The position numbers were made by a program, and so were the translations under genes. This document shows, piece after piece, positions 11,090-22,083 of a stretch of DNA of 64,000 bases. Source of the stretch: Maratus speciosus (Eukaryota > Arthropoda > Arachnida > Araneae > Salticidae); contig OZ010786.1 in the NCBI GenBank assembly GCA_963932465.1, forward strand, positions 275,808,411 to 275,872,410, given 5' to 3'. Within the stretch, counting starts at the first letter, position 1, and the number at the start of each line of letters is the position of its first letter. Below the pieces are notes generated by a model. It was not told the origin of the DNA. It searched no databases and was given only the letters and a program-made list of their open reading frames with translations.

Positions 11090-11790
11090 TTTAGTTTTTT
11101 TACTTTATCTTGTTTAAAAAATGCTTGGTGTAATTTGGGGATCAGAAAATGAGATTTGGGTACTTTTCCGTTATACGGATACCATTGTCACCAAGCGTAA
11201 TAGTTGGCGCAAGAAGAAAATCACGTGAATTGAAGCATTTGAAAAATAAAAGAAACAACATTGTCGATACTAAAGTGAGCATTTAAAAAATATAGCATTT
11301 GAAAATTCCAGACTTTTACGAACTATTTCATTAAATCACAAATATATACTTAAAATAATTGAACAAATAACTGTTATAAAATAAAGCAATAAAATAAAAA
11401 CTCATATTAAACTATTGGCATAAAATTACAAATATCTTTTAGCATTTTGAAATAATTGGCGCATTAGCATACATTTTGGCATGGTGCCCGTATAACGGAA
11501 AAATATCGAGATTTGTTGTCAAATCATATAAACAGCTATGAAAACAAACTTGATGAGCGTTTTTGTTTGTTTAATATGTTTATTTTATGTGTATATTATT
11601 CATGTTTTTATGTACAAATTACATCTGTTTCTGTATAAAATTAGAGAAACGGCTTTTTTATGTTAAATAAATCGTATAAATATCGAAAAAAATGCGTGTG
11701 TATATAAAATGAAACAATGGATAGGTTCCCGGAAAATATGTTGCCAAATTTCCTTTTTCGCCAAGGCACCTATACTGGAAAAGTACTTAA
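11090..11790 (+). mobile_element. Element j, copy 2, interrupted by MITE i
   Basis: Homologue of 8125-9230 (TAATTTGGGGATCAGAAAATG, AACAGCTATGAAAACAAAC, TGTACAAATTACATCTG, TATGTTGCCAAATTTCC, CGCCAAGG), ending GGAAAAGTACTT at about 11787. Its own left end is unclear. The 61-codon frame 11709-11894 is a shadow. Confidence 0.65.
11159..11507 (+). mobile_element. MITE i: 349 bp, perfect 8-bp duplication
   Basis: Left end GGTACTTTTCCGTTATACGG; right end CCGTATAACGGAAAAATATC. GAGATTTG flanks both sides (11151-11158 and 11508-11515). The j copy at 8178 has GAGATATG at the same point, which is the empty site. The interior contains TTGGCGCAAG and AATTGGCGCATT. Confidence 0.85.
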
Positions 11791-11979
11791 AGCACATTAA
11801 AACCGCGCAGTTAGAAGCTCACACAGTCCGGCGTCGTCTATTGGCGGTTATTTTATTAGTAGCATCGGGAGGAAGATGTAAAGATGTACTTTAAATTCTC
11901 ACCTATAGATTTTGAAAAATATCTTAAAAAAGCGGAGTTTAAATTAAATTTTGGTGACCTCCTTTATGAAAGATTAATG

Positions 11980-12060
11980 GTTTTAAATGGGAATTTCGCC
12001 AAATTAGCCAGCTATCGCCAAGTTGGCTAACATTTGGTGCTACTGTGGTAACCCTGCATT
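11980..12060 (+). repeat. TTGGCG-word segment ending GGTAACCCTG
   Basis: AATTTCGCCAAATTAGCC, ATCGCCAAGTTGGCTAAC and TGTGGTAACCCTGCATTAG. Homologous segments occur at 21868-22015 and, less closely, 44015-44165. The homology at 21.9 kb continues past GGTAACC (CATTAG.ATT..TTTTCAACAA), so the element edge is not at GGTAACC. Confidence 0.5.
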
Positions 12061-12149
12061 AGTATTTTTCAACAATTACTCATTTCAATGAGGCGATCCT
12101 ACCGGAATTGTGAGGAACACACAGAGACTTGGATTTTATATAAATAGAT

Positions 12150-12373
12150 TGCGAAGCACAAGGAGATGGTTACTATGGAATGTGTTATGTGTAGCATTTA
12201 CAGTACATATACAGGGAACTCAAATATTCTGTGGTATTGTGGTCTATGACGAAAAATAGTTTGCTGTGTATTTTAATGATGTTATTGTATTACAAACATA
12301 ATGAAATTTATATGAATTTCTGATGTGCCTAATTTATGCTTATTGTAGAATATAGGGTGCAAAGCATTTATCA
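12150..12373 (+). repeat. CAGGG-phased repeat, copy 3, left part
   Basis: Contains ATATACAGGGAACTCAAA, GTGGTCTATGACG and 'GTAGAATATAGGGTGCAAAGCATTTATC', then stops at TTAA. The repeat resumes at 18409 with TTTACAGAAATACGCAAAAG. Joined across the insert, the host reads with the same spacing as the copies at 38.8 and 63.0 kb. Confidence 0.65.
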
Positions 12374-12989
12374 TTAACACTAAGCGTACAGATATTTTTT
12401 TATACCTAATCCTACCCGAAGGGGTCATATATAAAAGTTATCTATTTTACGATGTTTAGCGAAACATATACCAGTTGATACACTTTGGTTTATGAATAAA
12501 ACATTTTTTTTCAAATAATTACTACAAATTGTTTTCTTTTTATTAAAGTAAAAAATTATTATAATCACGCAAAAATTAAAAAAAAAAAATTAATTATTTC
12601 AAGAAATTCGACAATTTAATAAACAAATATTGTGCAAATTTATTTTATGTTCACCACATATTTTTAAGATTATTTCGTTCTCGATATAACCTGAATTCTT
12701 CAAAGTAGAATCTCACTCGGAATAAAGTCAATTTCTAATTCTACCATCACACATTAACAAATATGATGTAATACAGTAAAATAAATGATGTAATTGCAAA
12801 ATTACGCAATTTACTAATCTTCTTACAAATTAAAACATTTATATCTTTATGATTTAACATAAATTTATTCAGGGGTCAAATGACCCCTTGTAGTAGTTAA
12901 ACCCCCCCAAAAAAATTTCTAAGCAAAAAAAGTAGTTCGGAGATGAGGCATTTTATGGAATAATATCTCCCATATATATATATATATAT

Positions 12990-13085
12990 ATAATCCCAAT
13001 GAAACGAATTTATGAAACGATTTTATGAAACGACTGAAATGAAACGAATTTATGAAACGATTCTATGAAACGACTGATTAAACAA
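12990..13085 (+). repeat. Short tandem repeat, GAAACGA words
   Basis: Two to three imperfect units of ATGAAACGA-TTTATGAAACGATT-TATGAAACGACTGA, preceded by a (TA)n run at about 12974-12992. Confidence 0.7.
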
Positions 13086-13492
13086 CTGATTATGTTTCAC
13101 GGTGATTTCTCCTAAAATATGGAATACTTTGTGATGAAATTAACACCAAAAATCCGTATTGATCCGCAGATCTCAAAACTGGTATTAGAATTTTTAAATT
13201 CGAATTAGTTTTCGAAATATTAATTTTTTTCTAATTTTAAATACATTTCTCTAATGATGGCAACTCAAATATTAATCATAACATATATATATATATTTTC
13301 ATATTTTAGAAAAGCTTATTATTTTAAAGTAATTTGGCGACCAGTTTGGCCTTCCTTAAATGTATGCTAAGAACAAAGCTTTTTTTTTTTTATAATTTTA
13401 TTTAATACAAAACTTTCATTTAAAAATGAAGCATTTAAAATTAATGGCTTCACTTCTTTCTTTTTTTTAAACGAAAAGAAAGGAAAATATTA

Positions 13493-13807
13493 GGCGCAGA
13501 TGTCATATACGCACCGGGGTACCTAATTGGCGCCAAAATGGCGTTATTTTCCTGCCGTGGTGACCCGGCTATTGTTGCTTATTTATCAATAAATGTTTTT
13601 TTACATTTGTTTTCTTTTCATTAAAAAAAAGTTATAAATTGTTTTGTTCTATAGTTAATATTATTTTTTTATTTATTGTTATTTTATTTAAAAAATAATA
13701 GAAAATAATTTAAAAATACATATGTAATTGGTATTCGAAAACGAGGTTTTCGCCAAATTGTCGTAAAAAAATCATGCCAAACCCGGTGCGTATATGACAT
13801 CTGTGCT
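13493..13807 (+). mobile_element. MITE e: 315 bp, perfect 8-bp duplication
   Basis: Left GGCGCAGATGTCATATACGC; right ...GGTGCGTATATGACATCTGTG. AAATATTA flanks both sides (13485-13492 and 13808-13815). Same family as 8592-8910 (TGGCGCCAAAATGGCGTTATTTTC, GTGACCCGGCTATTG). Confidence 0.85.
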
Positions 13808-13868
13808 AAATATTATCTAATGCAACAAATCATGACATTTAATTTTAAATTCAAAGCAATGTTTTAAT

Positions 13869-14164
13869 GGTATTAACTTAGTTTTCCCGTCGACCCATTT
13901 CGCCAAATTATATAAATCGCCAAAACACTCCCCAAATTATACAAATTGACATAATATTTATTTTAAATAACGAAAGAACAAATAAATTAGTATAACATTA
14001 ATAAAAATACAAACGAAACGTCGAAATAAAAATACCTTGATGACGTAAACACGTGTAACTTCCATACAGTCAAGTGAATGTAACATTTACGATCAACCAT
14101 TATTGGCATTTAATCTTATAGCCTGGCGATAGATTTTTGGTCGATGGGGCAACCAAGTAGTACC
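13869..14164 (+). mobile_element. MITE g: 296 bp, perfect 8-bp duplication
   Basis: Left GGTATTAACTTAGTTTTCCC GTCGACC; right GGTCGATGGGGCAACCAAGTAGTACC, given here in pieces. GTTTTAAT flanks both sides (13861-13868 and 14165-14172). Same family as 8287-8569; the left 190 bp match 25693-25880 closely. Confidence 0.85.
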
Positions 14165-14339
14165 GTTTTAATTTACCACTCGAAAAATAAAAAAAAAATG
14201 CTAACTAGTGAGTTAGAAAAAAGCTATTGGCGAGATTTGCACCCATCTAACATAAAGGTACCAATAACTCTTTGCAATCATGGCAACTTTTATGTAGTTT
14301 TAAATTAAAAAAGTAGTTAAAAAATAATTTTGATTCTTT

Positions 14340-14583
14340 AATCAAAATGGAAACCTTTCTTATGAAAAGCGAAGGGATCAGCCCGTAAGTGTTTATGGCA
14401 GTTACATGACTTGAACTATTATAATATAAGTAAAATAATGGCGATAGAATAATATTTGGCGACTTATCACCTGTGGCTGACTAACATTAAAGTACCAAAA
14501 TGGCCACCTGGAATATAAAAAACGAAGTGATCCGCCCGGAACTGTTGATGATAGTCACATGACTTAGACTATTATTATAGAGA
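14340..14583 (-). mobile_element. Helitron 5' terminus, minus strand
   Basis: On the minus strand from 14583: TCTCTATAATAATAGTC preceded by a host A, then AGTCATGTGACTATCATCAA and CCGGGCGGATCACTTCG. A diverged repeat of the same words lies at 14370-14425, and a third copy without its terminus at 22920-22990. The matching 3' end was not located. Confidence 0.45.
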
Positions 14584-15378
14584 TTGTTTTCAGTTCTAAA
14601 AACAGCACAAAGAATAATATTTTATAACGATTAAAAATTTATTTACACGTGACTATTAAAAACAGAAAAACCTTTAAAATTACTATTAAATGATTACGTG
14701 TTAAAAGCAGAAAAATATTAAAAAATATGTCTTAAAAATTGTATTTACACGTGAATATTAAAAGAGAAAGGAAACTTTAAAATAATAAATACATTAATAT
14801 GCGTTTAACCCTTTCAGGTGCAAGGTACTCCTATTCGTAAAATGTTGAAATCAGTGATTGGCACCAGAATTAACAAACAAATTTCGAAATTCGAAAATGC
14901 TTTTGTTCACTTACTTGATAAAAGGAAAATTTTCATTCCAATATTCTGGAGCCAATGTGGCATTTAAGAATTAAAATTAAGTGGTCCAAAAATGAACCAC
15001 CGCCCTTGAAGAGGTTAAAGCAGTAAATTGTATTCTGTGAATCGTTTTATAACGGTGTTAAAAAATACCGGGAGGCAAATACTCCTGTTTATTTAATCCA
15101 TTTTATTTTAGCTTCTTTTCAAATGTTTAACTGATCCTCTTTAATCAAACACGAAATCAACCATTGGATGTCTTAACAGCAACTGATTTGGCCTTAAATT
15201 TTCGGAATCAAGGGGAATTGAATAGAAACCCGTTTACACAGAGATCGCTATGAGTTTTTTCATTATAATTCAATCTTCTCTAATCTATTTAAAACCGTTC
15301 AAATTAATATGCTTTTAGATTCTGCGGTGTCTGAATGGGCATTGGCGAGGGTGGCTTGCAGGGTGCAGAGCCCCCTAG
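14584..15378 (+). mobile_element. Helitron family 2, 3' part, plus strand
   Basis: Ends GCAGAGCCCCCTAG at 15378 followed by T, with a G-rich/C-rich hairpin just upstream. The last ~790 bp (without the TTAA insert) are homologous to the reverse complement of 25493 to about 26450, including TTTATTTACACGTGACTATT, GTTAAAAAATACC, GATTTGGC and GGTGTCTG words. The 5' end is missing: a different Helitron terminus abuts at 14583. Confidence 0.6.
14810..15014 (+). mobile_element. piggyBac-type MITE, 205 bp, TTAA duplications
   Basis: TTAA at 14806-14809 and 15015-15018. Left end CCCTTTCAGGTGCAAGG; right end CCGCCCTTGAAGAGG, roughly inverted. It interrupts the Helitron family 2 copy: the minus-strand homologue at 25.9 kb reads through without it. 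Non-coding. Confidence 0.7.
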
Positions 15379-15390
15379 TGATCCTATCTA

Positions 15391-18290
15391 TCTATATTAT
15401 AAAGGACAAACATATCTGTGCGTAACGCATACGTCATTTTTCGAATGGCAACACTTTGAAATTCGAAATAAAATTTTGGTTTTGCAATTTTCGCTACTGC
15501 AAATTTTTAAACTTATAAACATCGCACATTTTAAATTTTTACACCGTCGTATAAGGAAAAAATGCTCTTTTAAATGCAATTTGTTTGAAAGCTGCATCTC
15601 AATTTATTTATGAGATATTAATTCTTTTGTAGTTGTTAATACCATTTTTCTTATCGTGGCAAGAAAAGTACCCCATTTCTATTGAAAGTCATTGAAACTA
15701 AACCGAAAATAGGAGATACTGTATCTTTTTGTTGCCATTTTTTCATAAAAATTGAAAAAAAAAAGTTGAAATTAAAATATGGGCTACGTCAAGAATATTG
15801 TCTGTTATTCCGTGATAATGACGTGAATACTTTTCTATAGACGAAGTTTAAGACTGGATTGTAAAAGTGGATTGCTTTAGCGGATGCAAATGACGTTATT
15901 TTATAAAAAAGGATGTATTTTAATTCTTAAACATGAATTATGTTTTGTAGAAGTGCGTCATTTTTACAGCCCAGCTGCTTTGAAATTCTTCACCGATGAA
16001 AATGCTTCACTTTTGAAAATAATTTAATCGAAATCACACACTGATAAAACGCAATATTTTACAAAAAATTAGTGTCTTCATAAAAGAGAGGTGACATGCA
16101 AATAATAGCGATTTATATTACAGAAATTGATGATTCTCGCCTGGATGGATTTGCATCGCCGAGTTAAATAAACAAACAAATAATTCGTGGTTTAAAATAA
16201 TATCATGTTTTTGTCCAAAGTTCTCTCGAATAATGAAATTTTAATGCTATTCTTTAGGACATTCTACTATAATTTTATCAAAATAACATAATGTGCTTAA
16301 TTTAATTTTTCCTAATTTTATATAATATACATTTAAAACACAAGTGTGTTTTTAGTCATCTTCCCTGATCTTTCTGCTGAATGAATTTTACTAGTATATA
16401 TTTTTTTAAACTGAAAGCTCTTCATTTGTAGATGTGATCGCACTATCTGTTTTTTTTTAATAGCCCCACTTTTATATTTTAATTTTAAAAGCATTTTATG
16501 AAATTTCTTCAAAAGGATTAGATAGCTTTCATTATTGCAGACAAGAGAGAAATAATGAGGTATTTTTATCTTTATTCGTGCTATTTTCTGATAAAAATTC
16601 AAAATTGTTGATAAAAATTTTTGTATAGGGTTTAGTGTCGCAAAATCCCATTAGGAGCAGAATATTATATTAGGGACATAATAACGGAAAATTACATACT
16701 GCTTTTGAAAACACACATTTCTCCTCATAAATTTTCTATATTGTTTTTCCTTCTGCATGTGTACTGATACTAAGTTTCAGATATTAGGCGAAATGCTTAT
16801 TTAAGTGAAAATGAAGTTATATTTAAAAGAAAACGATCATTTTCTTAGATAAAATTAAACATTTTAAACAAATACGTCTAAAAAACATAAATTACGGAAA
16901 TTTTTACTCTCCGGAATTGAGATTAGAATCTCAAGTAAAGTATGCGTCTGTTCAAATAAAAGATGTTGCTGACAATCGTGACTTCAAGTTTTGAGTTAAA
17001 ATGATTTTAAATGATCCAAGAAAATGCAATTTTTCAAAAATTGATGAATATGGATATGAGAAATGGGTATGCAAATTTTAAGAAGGTGAAAAGTGGTTTT
17101 TTTTTTTTTTAAATTCCGGAATACCAAGCATAAGAGCCTCAGTTGATAACCACATCCTGATAACTGATCTTTATTATATTTTACTGATTAAATATCTATA
17201 TTGTAAAGAACAAACGTATCTGTGCGTAACGCTGACGTCATTTTGCGAATGGAAACAATTCACGATCAAATTTAGGTCCTGAAATTTTCGCTACTGCAAT
17301 TTTTTAATTTTCTGACCATCGTACATTTCAATTTTCGTCACATAGGGAAAAAATTTACTTTCAAATGCAATTTGTTCAAAAACTGTATCTTAATTGACTG
17401 ATGTATTATATTTTCTAAAATAATTTTTAAGCATGGTTTTTTTAAAGTTTATCTTATCACGTGCCGGTTTCAATACATGATAATAATAATAAACATTTTG
17501 CACATAAAGCAACAAACATTTTTCAGCATTTGTTTCTGACTATCTTTGCATAACGAAATTAATGCTTCCTTTATAAACAAATAAAAGAATAATATTAAAA
17601 AAACCCCCATTCTAACATATTTGTGAAAGGTAAATTAACGAAATTAATACTTCTTTTATAAACAAATAAAAGAATAATATTGTAAAAACACGAATCTAAC
17701 ACATTTGTAATCGTATAATTTAAATTTTTAGATCACCAAATAGGATTTTTTTTTTTCAAATGGAATTTGTTTGCAAAGTTCATCTCAGTTTACTGATTGT
17801 CAATGGTTTTCAAAACAATTTTAAAGCATGAAATATTTTTTAATTTATCTATATCGCGTGGAGCTCGATTACAAAAGATTGATCCGTTTGCCCTTAAAAC
17901 AAAATAAAGAGTTCATCATTTTCTTACTGCTAATATCCATTTAAAAAAAAACTTCACTAATGAATAAATAAATGAAATAATATAAATAAAGCACAAATTT
18001 AACAGACATGTATAGGCTCTGAAATTATCAGAATATAAAAGGATGCCATAAGTAGCAAAATCTTGGTGAAATAACTTTTAGCATGCGGCTAATAAGAAAA
18101 TATCGTTTTTGATAAATTTCAAAAAGTTATTTGATTGTATAATTCGTATTTTCCATATGAAAAATGCTTTTTTAATGTAAGTGGGCAATCTAAAAAATTT
18201 ATTGCATATAAAAAAATTATTAGTTTTCGATTTAAAAAAATGTTTTCACCTGTATTCTTTAACTTCGGAAGCCCGGGTACGATCCCCCAG
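15391..18290 (+). mobile_element. Composite Helitron, copy 1 (2.9 kb)
   Basis: Starts TCTATATTATAAAGGAC after a host A. Ends AGCCCGGGTACGATCCCCCAG before a T; CCAG is a mutated CTAG. A second 5' start, TCTATATTGTAAAGAAC, lies inside at 17195, and the ~260 bp after each start are homologous (GTAACGC..ACGTCATTTTGCGAATGG, TTTTCGCTACTGCAA, AATGCAATTTGTT). The whole unit is repeated at 57453-60389 with the same two starts. No Rep/helicase is seen; short frames at 15335-15613 and 16333-16602 have no recognisable domain. It lies 12 bp after another Helitron's 3' end. Confidence 0.75.
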
Positions 18291-18408
18291 TATTTTAATA
18301 AAAGTCGTGAAATATAAAGAAATTTCGTAATGTTTTAGTTTCAGAAATTCTAAAAAAAAAAAAATTCGAAAAGGGTCATCTGACCCCTCGCGATAGTTTT
18401 AGTGTTAA

Positions 18409-19030
18409 TTTACAGAAATACGCAAAAGAGTTAGTCTACATAATAGTCTACGGGGGAAAACTGTTCGCAGCGTATTTCAATTATGTCGCATTATTTAAAA
18501 CATGATAAAATTGATATACGTTACTGAGATTTACTACAAGATGCTTACAGTTGAATATGATGTGCATTGCATTTACCATTCATTTACACAGACACACAAA
18601 AGATTTTCGATACAGTACTGCATCCGAAATGTTTGGTATTAGGGATAATTGCTGAAAGTGAGTTTTCAGTTATGGAATGCGTTTTTTAGTTTATCCAAGT
18701 TTTTGCATACTACGTGGTGTGCATAAATTCTATAGACCATATACAGGGCTACAAAAAATTTTTCGTAAGCATTACTGAGAATGAGCGTGAATTACTTAAA
18801 GGTGTTTATTAATGTGAGTTATGCATTTTGGAGCTACATATAGTAAAGATGTTTACTACATTTAGTAAAGATGTTTATTACATTTAGTAAAGATGTTTAC
18901 TACATTTAGTAAGAGATGTTTGTATCATATAAATAAAATCATATACAGAGCCACGAAAAGAACTTTCTTTACCTAAATTATCTTCTTTACCTTATTAAAC
19001 GCCTAAGATTTGTTAAAGTATCCAGGAAGT
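18409..19030 (+). repeat. CAGGG-phased repeat, copy 3, right part
   Basis: Four phases: TTTACAGAAATACGCAAAAG (18410), TTTACACAGACACACAAAAG (18580), CATATACAGGGCTACAAAA (18738) and CATATACAGAGCCACGAAAAG (18943). Between them lie 'GTCTACGGGGG', 'GATATACGTTACTGAG' and 'GAATATGATGTGCATTGCATTTACC'. Spacing is about 160-205 bp. This continues the host repeat broken at 12373. Confidence 0.65.
18838..18925 (+). repeat. 28-bp tandem repeat, ~3.5 units
   Basis: AGTAAAGATGTTTACTACATT and variants repeat in tandem within the CAGGG repeat. Confidence 0.8.
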
Positions 19031-19033
19031 GTT

Positions 19034-19352
19034 TCATAATCTTATTCTACATCTTACAATAAAATATAGAAATCTTACAATAGAATTATAGAAATATTTC
19101 CGAATTGAAAGTCGTCCCCCCCCCCCCCCACACACACACAACGCCAAGAAAGCAGAAAAGATGCAAAGGCAAAAGAAATAATCCTTTAAAAAATATTTTT
19201 GTTTTGTGTAACCAATAATGCTTTTGGAACAAGATAAAGTAATGTATCTATAACTCATTCTAAACTATATTACAACTAATCGATGCATTAAATGAATTTT
19301 ATAACAAGTTATTTTAACAGTACTTATAAGAGTACCGTCAGTAGATTAAGAG
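19034..19352. other. Unassigned; C-run and CA-run
   Basis: A C-run followed by CACACACA (about 19116-19139) accounts for the odd minus-strand frame here. Nothing else recognised. Confidence 0.4.
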
Positions 19353-19356
19353 TTAA

Positions 19357-20458
19357 CCCTTTACATACCAAATTACGAATTAAAAAAACTATCTCCTCGA
19401 AACTTTTTCCCTTGTATTCCTATGATACATTAGAAGATATATGCACTAAAAATAAAAGATTTAATTTTTTTTGTTAATTAGGACTAATTACTTAGTGTGA
19501 TACTTCAAAGTACCGTTGGGTCATAAAGCTTGGACAAAACTCGAGACTTAGAAATAAAAAATTATATGCAATTTTTTCTTATTATTTTAATGTGACTCAT
19601 CATGCATATATCTAGTGTATATATGTCTATGATGTGAGTATGACTAGTGGATGATGTTGGTGGTGCATCATCAGTGAGCATTTCGCCATCAGAAGAATGT
19701 TCTACAGTTCTAACACTGTCCGATGGAAAGCATATCTGAATAAAATTTCCAAACTTTTAGTTGTAGAAAACTCAAAAGGATTCATACAAATTCTAAAAGA
19801 TATATATATATATATATATTTTCTAATTTGTATTTTTTTTTCTATTTTGTTTTAAAAAAATACAATATTCTTTCTAAAGGTAGAAATAACATGTTTTGCT
19901 TTATTATTCACCAATGTCATATATAAATTGTGCAATATCTTTCCCTACATTGTATAAGAATCCACTTATCTAGCAACCACACATCCCTAGTGAATATATA
20001 CGCTTTTATGCTCCATATGTATTCAAACGATAAATATCTAAGAAAAAATCTTATTCAACGTAATCCCGACGGTACTTAAAAGTGCCGTTTTGAAAAGTGC
20101 TTCTTAAAATAAACATACTGAAAAGTATTTTATTCAGCATAACATATTGTCAAGTGATCTATTTAAAACAAGAAAAAAAGATATGGTAGCCGTACCTTTA
20201 AAATTAAAGGTGTTTCCAAGCAAAAGTTAGGGACATCATGTCAGACAAGAAATTAGAAGCAAAATTGACATTCACACCCGCCAAAATAGCTTCGTAAACA
20301 ATGTTAACTTACTGGAACTGCTGCTATTGCTATGTAGTGATGGTCAAAAGAAGTATTTACTATTGTTTCCTAAAAGTACCATTGCGAATGCATTTAATGT
20401 GTGTGTTTTAAATGGATTAAAAAACTGTGGTATTTTAAAGTACTTTCAGGGCTTAGTG
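19357..20458 (+). mobile_element. Possible TTAA element rich in AGTACC words
   Basis: TTAA at 19353-19356 followed by CCCTTTACATACC, and ...GGGCTTAGTG followed by TTAA at 20459-20462. The right end inverted is CACTAAGC, the same as the end at 12378. AAAGTACCGTT-type words recur at about 19330, 19510, 20072, 20190, 20374 and 20440. Some lie left of the first TTAA, so the left edge is doubtful. No transposase is visible. Confidence 0.35.
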
Positions 20459-20462
20459 TTAA

Positions 20463-21860
20463 GATTTGTTAGATGCCATTGTTAATCCATTTAGTACGAA
20501 ATTTCTATCGTATGAGGATCAGGTGGGTAAATTAGTAATAGGTAAGTTTTAAAAACAAATTAAAAAAAATACAAATTGCACTTTTTTGCAATTGTTTTGG
20601 CAAATTAGTGAGTTACATATATCAGATATTATTTTTTTAATGAATAATAAAATATTTGTTGGTAGCCATTTTAAATTTCTGAACGAGATAACTTGGTTGT
20701 GATGATGAAAAAAACTTTGGATTTGAAGTAAATAAGAACTTATTTTGAGCTTTTTTATCCACTCTATAACATAAAACACTTATTCAGGATTGTTTGCATT
20801 CTTTATTACAAAATAACGTAAAATTAATATTTTACAGCAAAAAAACTTACATGGGTTAAAATAGTTCTACTGTTAGGTTTTACTGTTAGGTTTAGAACTA
20901 TCATAAAAAGTTTGATTTTATCGGTATTATTTAGGTTTATTTGTGCAACTTAGTCGAAAAAAAAATGGTTAAAAAATATGTTGAAAAACCACCTTTACTA
21001 TACATAAGGAGTAATTTTTTTATTAGACAGCTCAAGTAGTTCCAAAATAAGCAATAGAATAAAAATATATAAAATCAAAATATATTGAAAATATATCAAT
21101 CGATTGTTTGACTGGTTAAAATTCATTAATATTTTTAATAAGATAATCTTTAAACATGCGTTTCTTTTCTAGTCAGTTCTTTTCAGGTTATTAAATATTT
21201 TTTTAATATCCATAAAACATATTCTTTGAAATATTTTCTCATCAGTGTGTCTATTTTCAGAATACTTTGAATAAAAAACATCCCTTGCGTCGATTGTTGC
21301 AGCATCCATTAACTGATTTTTTCTCTCTTTCTGAAGTCATGTTTGGGATTTTTTCATCAAGATAAAAGCATTATCTGTTTGAAAGGGATAATTTTTCTCC
21401 CACCACATCCATTAAATCCGTTAATAATATTGATGTAAGAAAAAAAAAATAAAAAAATGAATTCTAGATTATTTAATTTAGTTATTCAGTATTTTTCAAG
21501 TTTTACATTTGTATAAATATTCCTTATAACATTGTAACTTAATGAATGATTAACTTAGCTAAATTATTTGGCTTATTGTTTCAAAATTTATGCTATAACG
21601 AATCAAAATAACAACAGAGAAAAATCATACGTGAAGCATAGATTATGAAACACTTTCCAACACATTCAAAATACTGTAACGAAACTTCATCTTTTAATAA
21701 GGTGAAAGATGATACCCAAGTAAAGAATTTGGGAAAGGAATAACACATTTGAAAATCTATTTCCAGAAATTACCATCTATAATCAAATAAATGTAAAACA
21801 ACAACAACAACAACATGCTTTCATTAAAATTCACAAAAATGTAGAATATATATATATTTT
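20463..21860. other. Unassigned AT-rich sequence
   Basis: Nothing recognisable beyond a TTTTACTGTTAGGTT duplication near 20870-20890. Confidence 0.35.
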
Positions 21861-21867
21861 TGAGGAA

Positions 21868-22015
21868 TTTCGCCAAATTAGCTGTAGACATCTATCGCCA
21901 AGTTGACTTCATATATGGCGATTTATTTTTGTCCAAAATTTGGCGATAGTTCACCAAGTTGGCCAAAATTTGGGGCTATTTTGGTAACCGTCACATTAGC
22001 ATTGTACTTTTCAAC
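21868..22015 (+). repeat. TTGGCG-word segment
   Basis: GAATTTCGCCAAATTAGC, ATCGCCAAGTTGAC, AATTTGGCGATAG, CACCAAGTTGGCC and TTTTGGTAACCG, then CATTAGCATTGTACTTTTCAACAAAT. Homologue of 11980-12095. Confidence 0.5.
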
Positions 22016-22065
22016 AAATACTTATTGTTCAAGCTGATACTGATTTATACATTGAAAATCAACAG

Positions 22066-22083
22066 TCCCCCCCCCCCCCCCCC
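22066..22083 (+). repeat. C-run
   Basis: Eighteen consecutive C bases. Confidence 0.9.

Larger units (their letters stand above)
12378..18404 (+). mobile_element. piggyBac-like TTAA element, heavily interrupted
   Basis: TTAA at 12374-12377 and 18405-18408 flanks ends CACTAAGCG... and ...TTTTAGTG, inverted copies over about 6-8 bp. Subterminal words repeat on both sides: GGGGTCATATA (about 12421), GGGGTCAAATGACCCC (about 12873) and GGGTCATCTGACCCC (about 18373). TTAA duplication is the mark of piggyBac insertions. Inside are two MITEs (13493-13807, 13869-14164), Helitron sequence (about 14.2-15378), a 205-bp TTAA element (14810-15014) and a 2.9-kb Helitron (15391-18290). What remains is under 2 kb with no transposase, so it is probably non-autonomous. 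The interrupted host repeat confirms both boundaries. Confidence 0.7.

Noticed and set aside
10791..11117. 108-codon plus-strand frame
   Set aside because: It crosses duplicated repeat sequence and the (A)n of a repeat unit, with no recognisable protein features.
15335..15613. 92-codon frame beginning MGIGEGGLQGAEPPSDP
   Set aside because: It starts in one Helitron's 3' terminus and ends in the next Helitron's 5' region, so it spans two unrelated elements.
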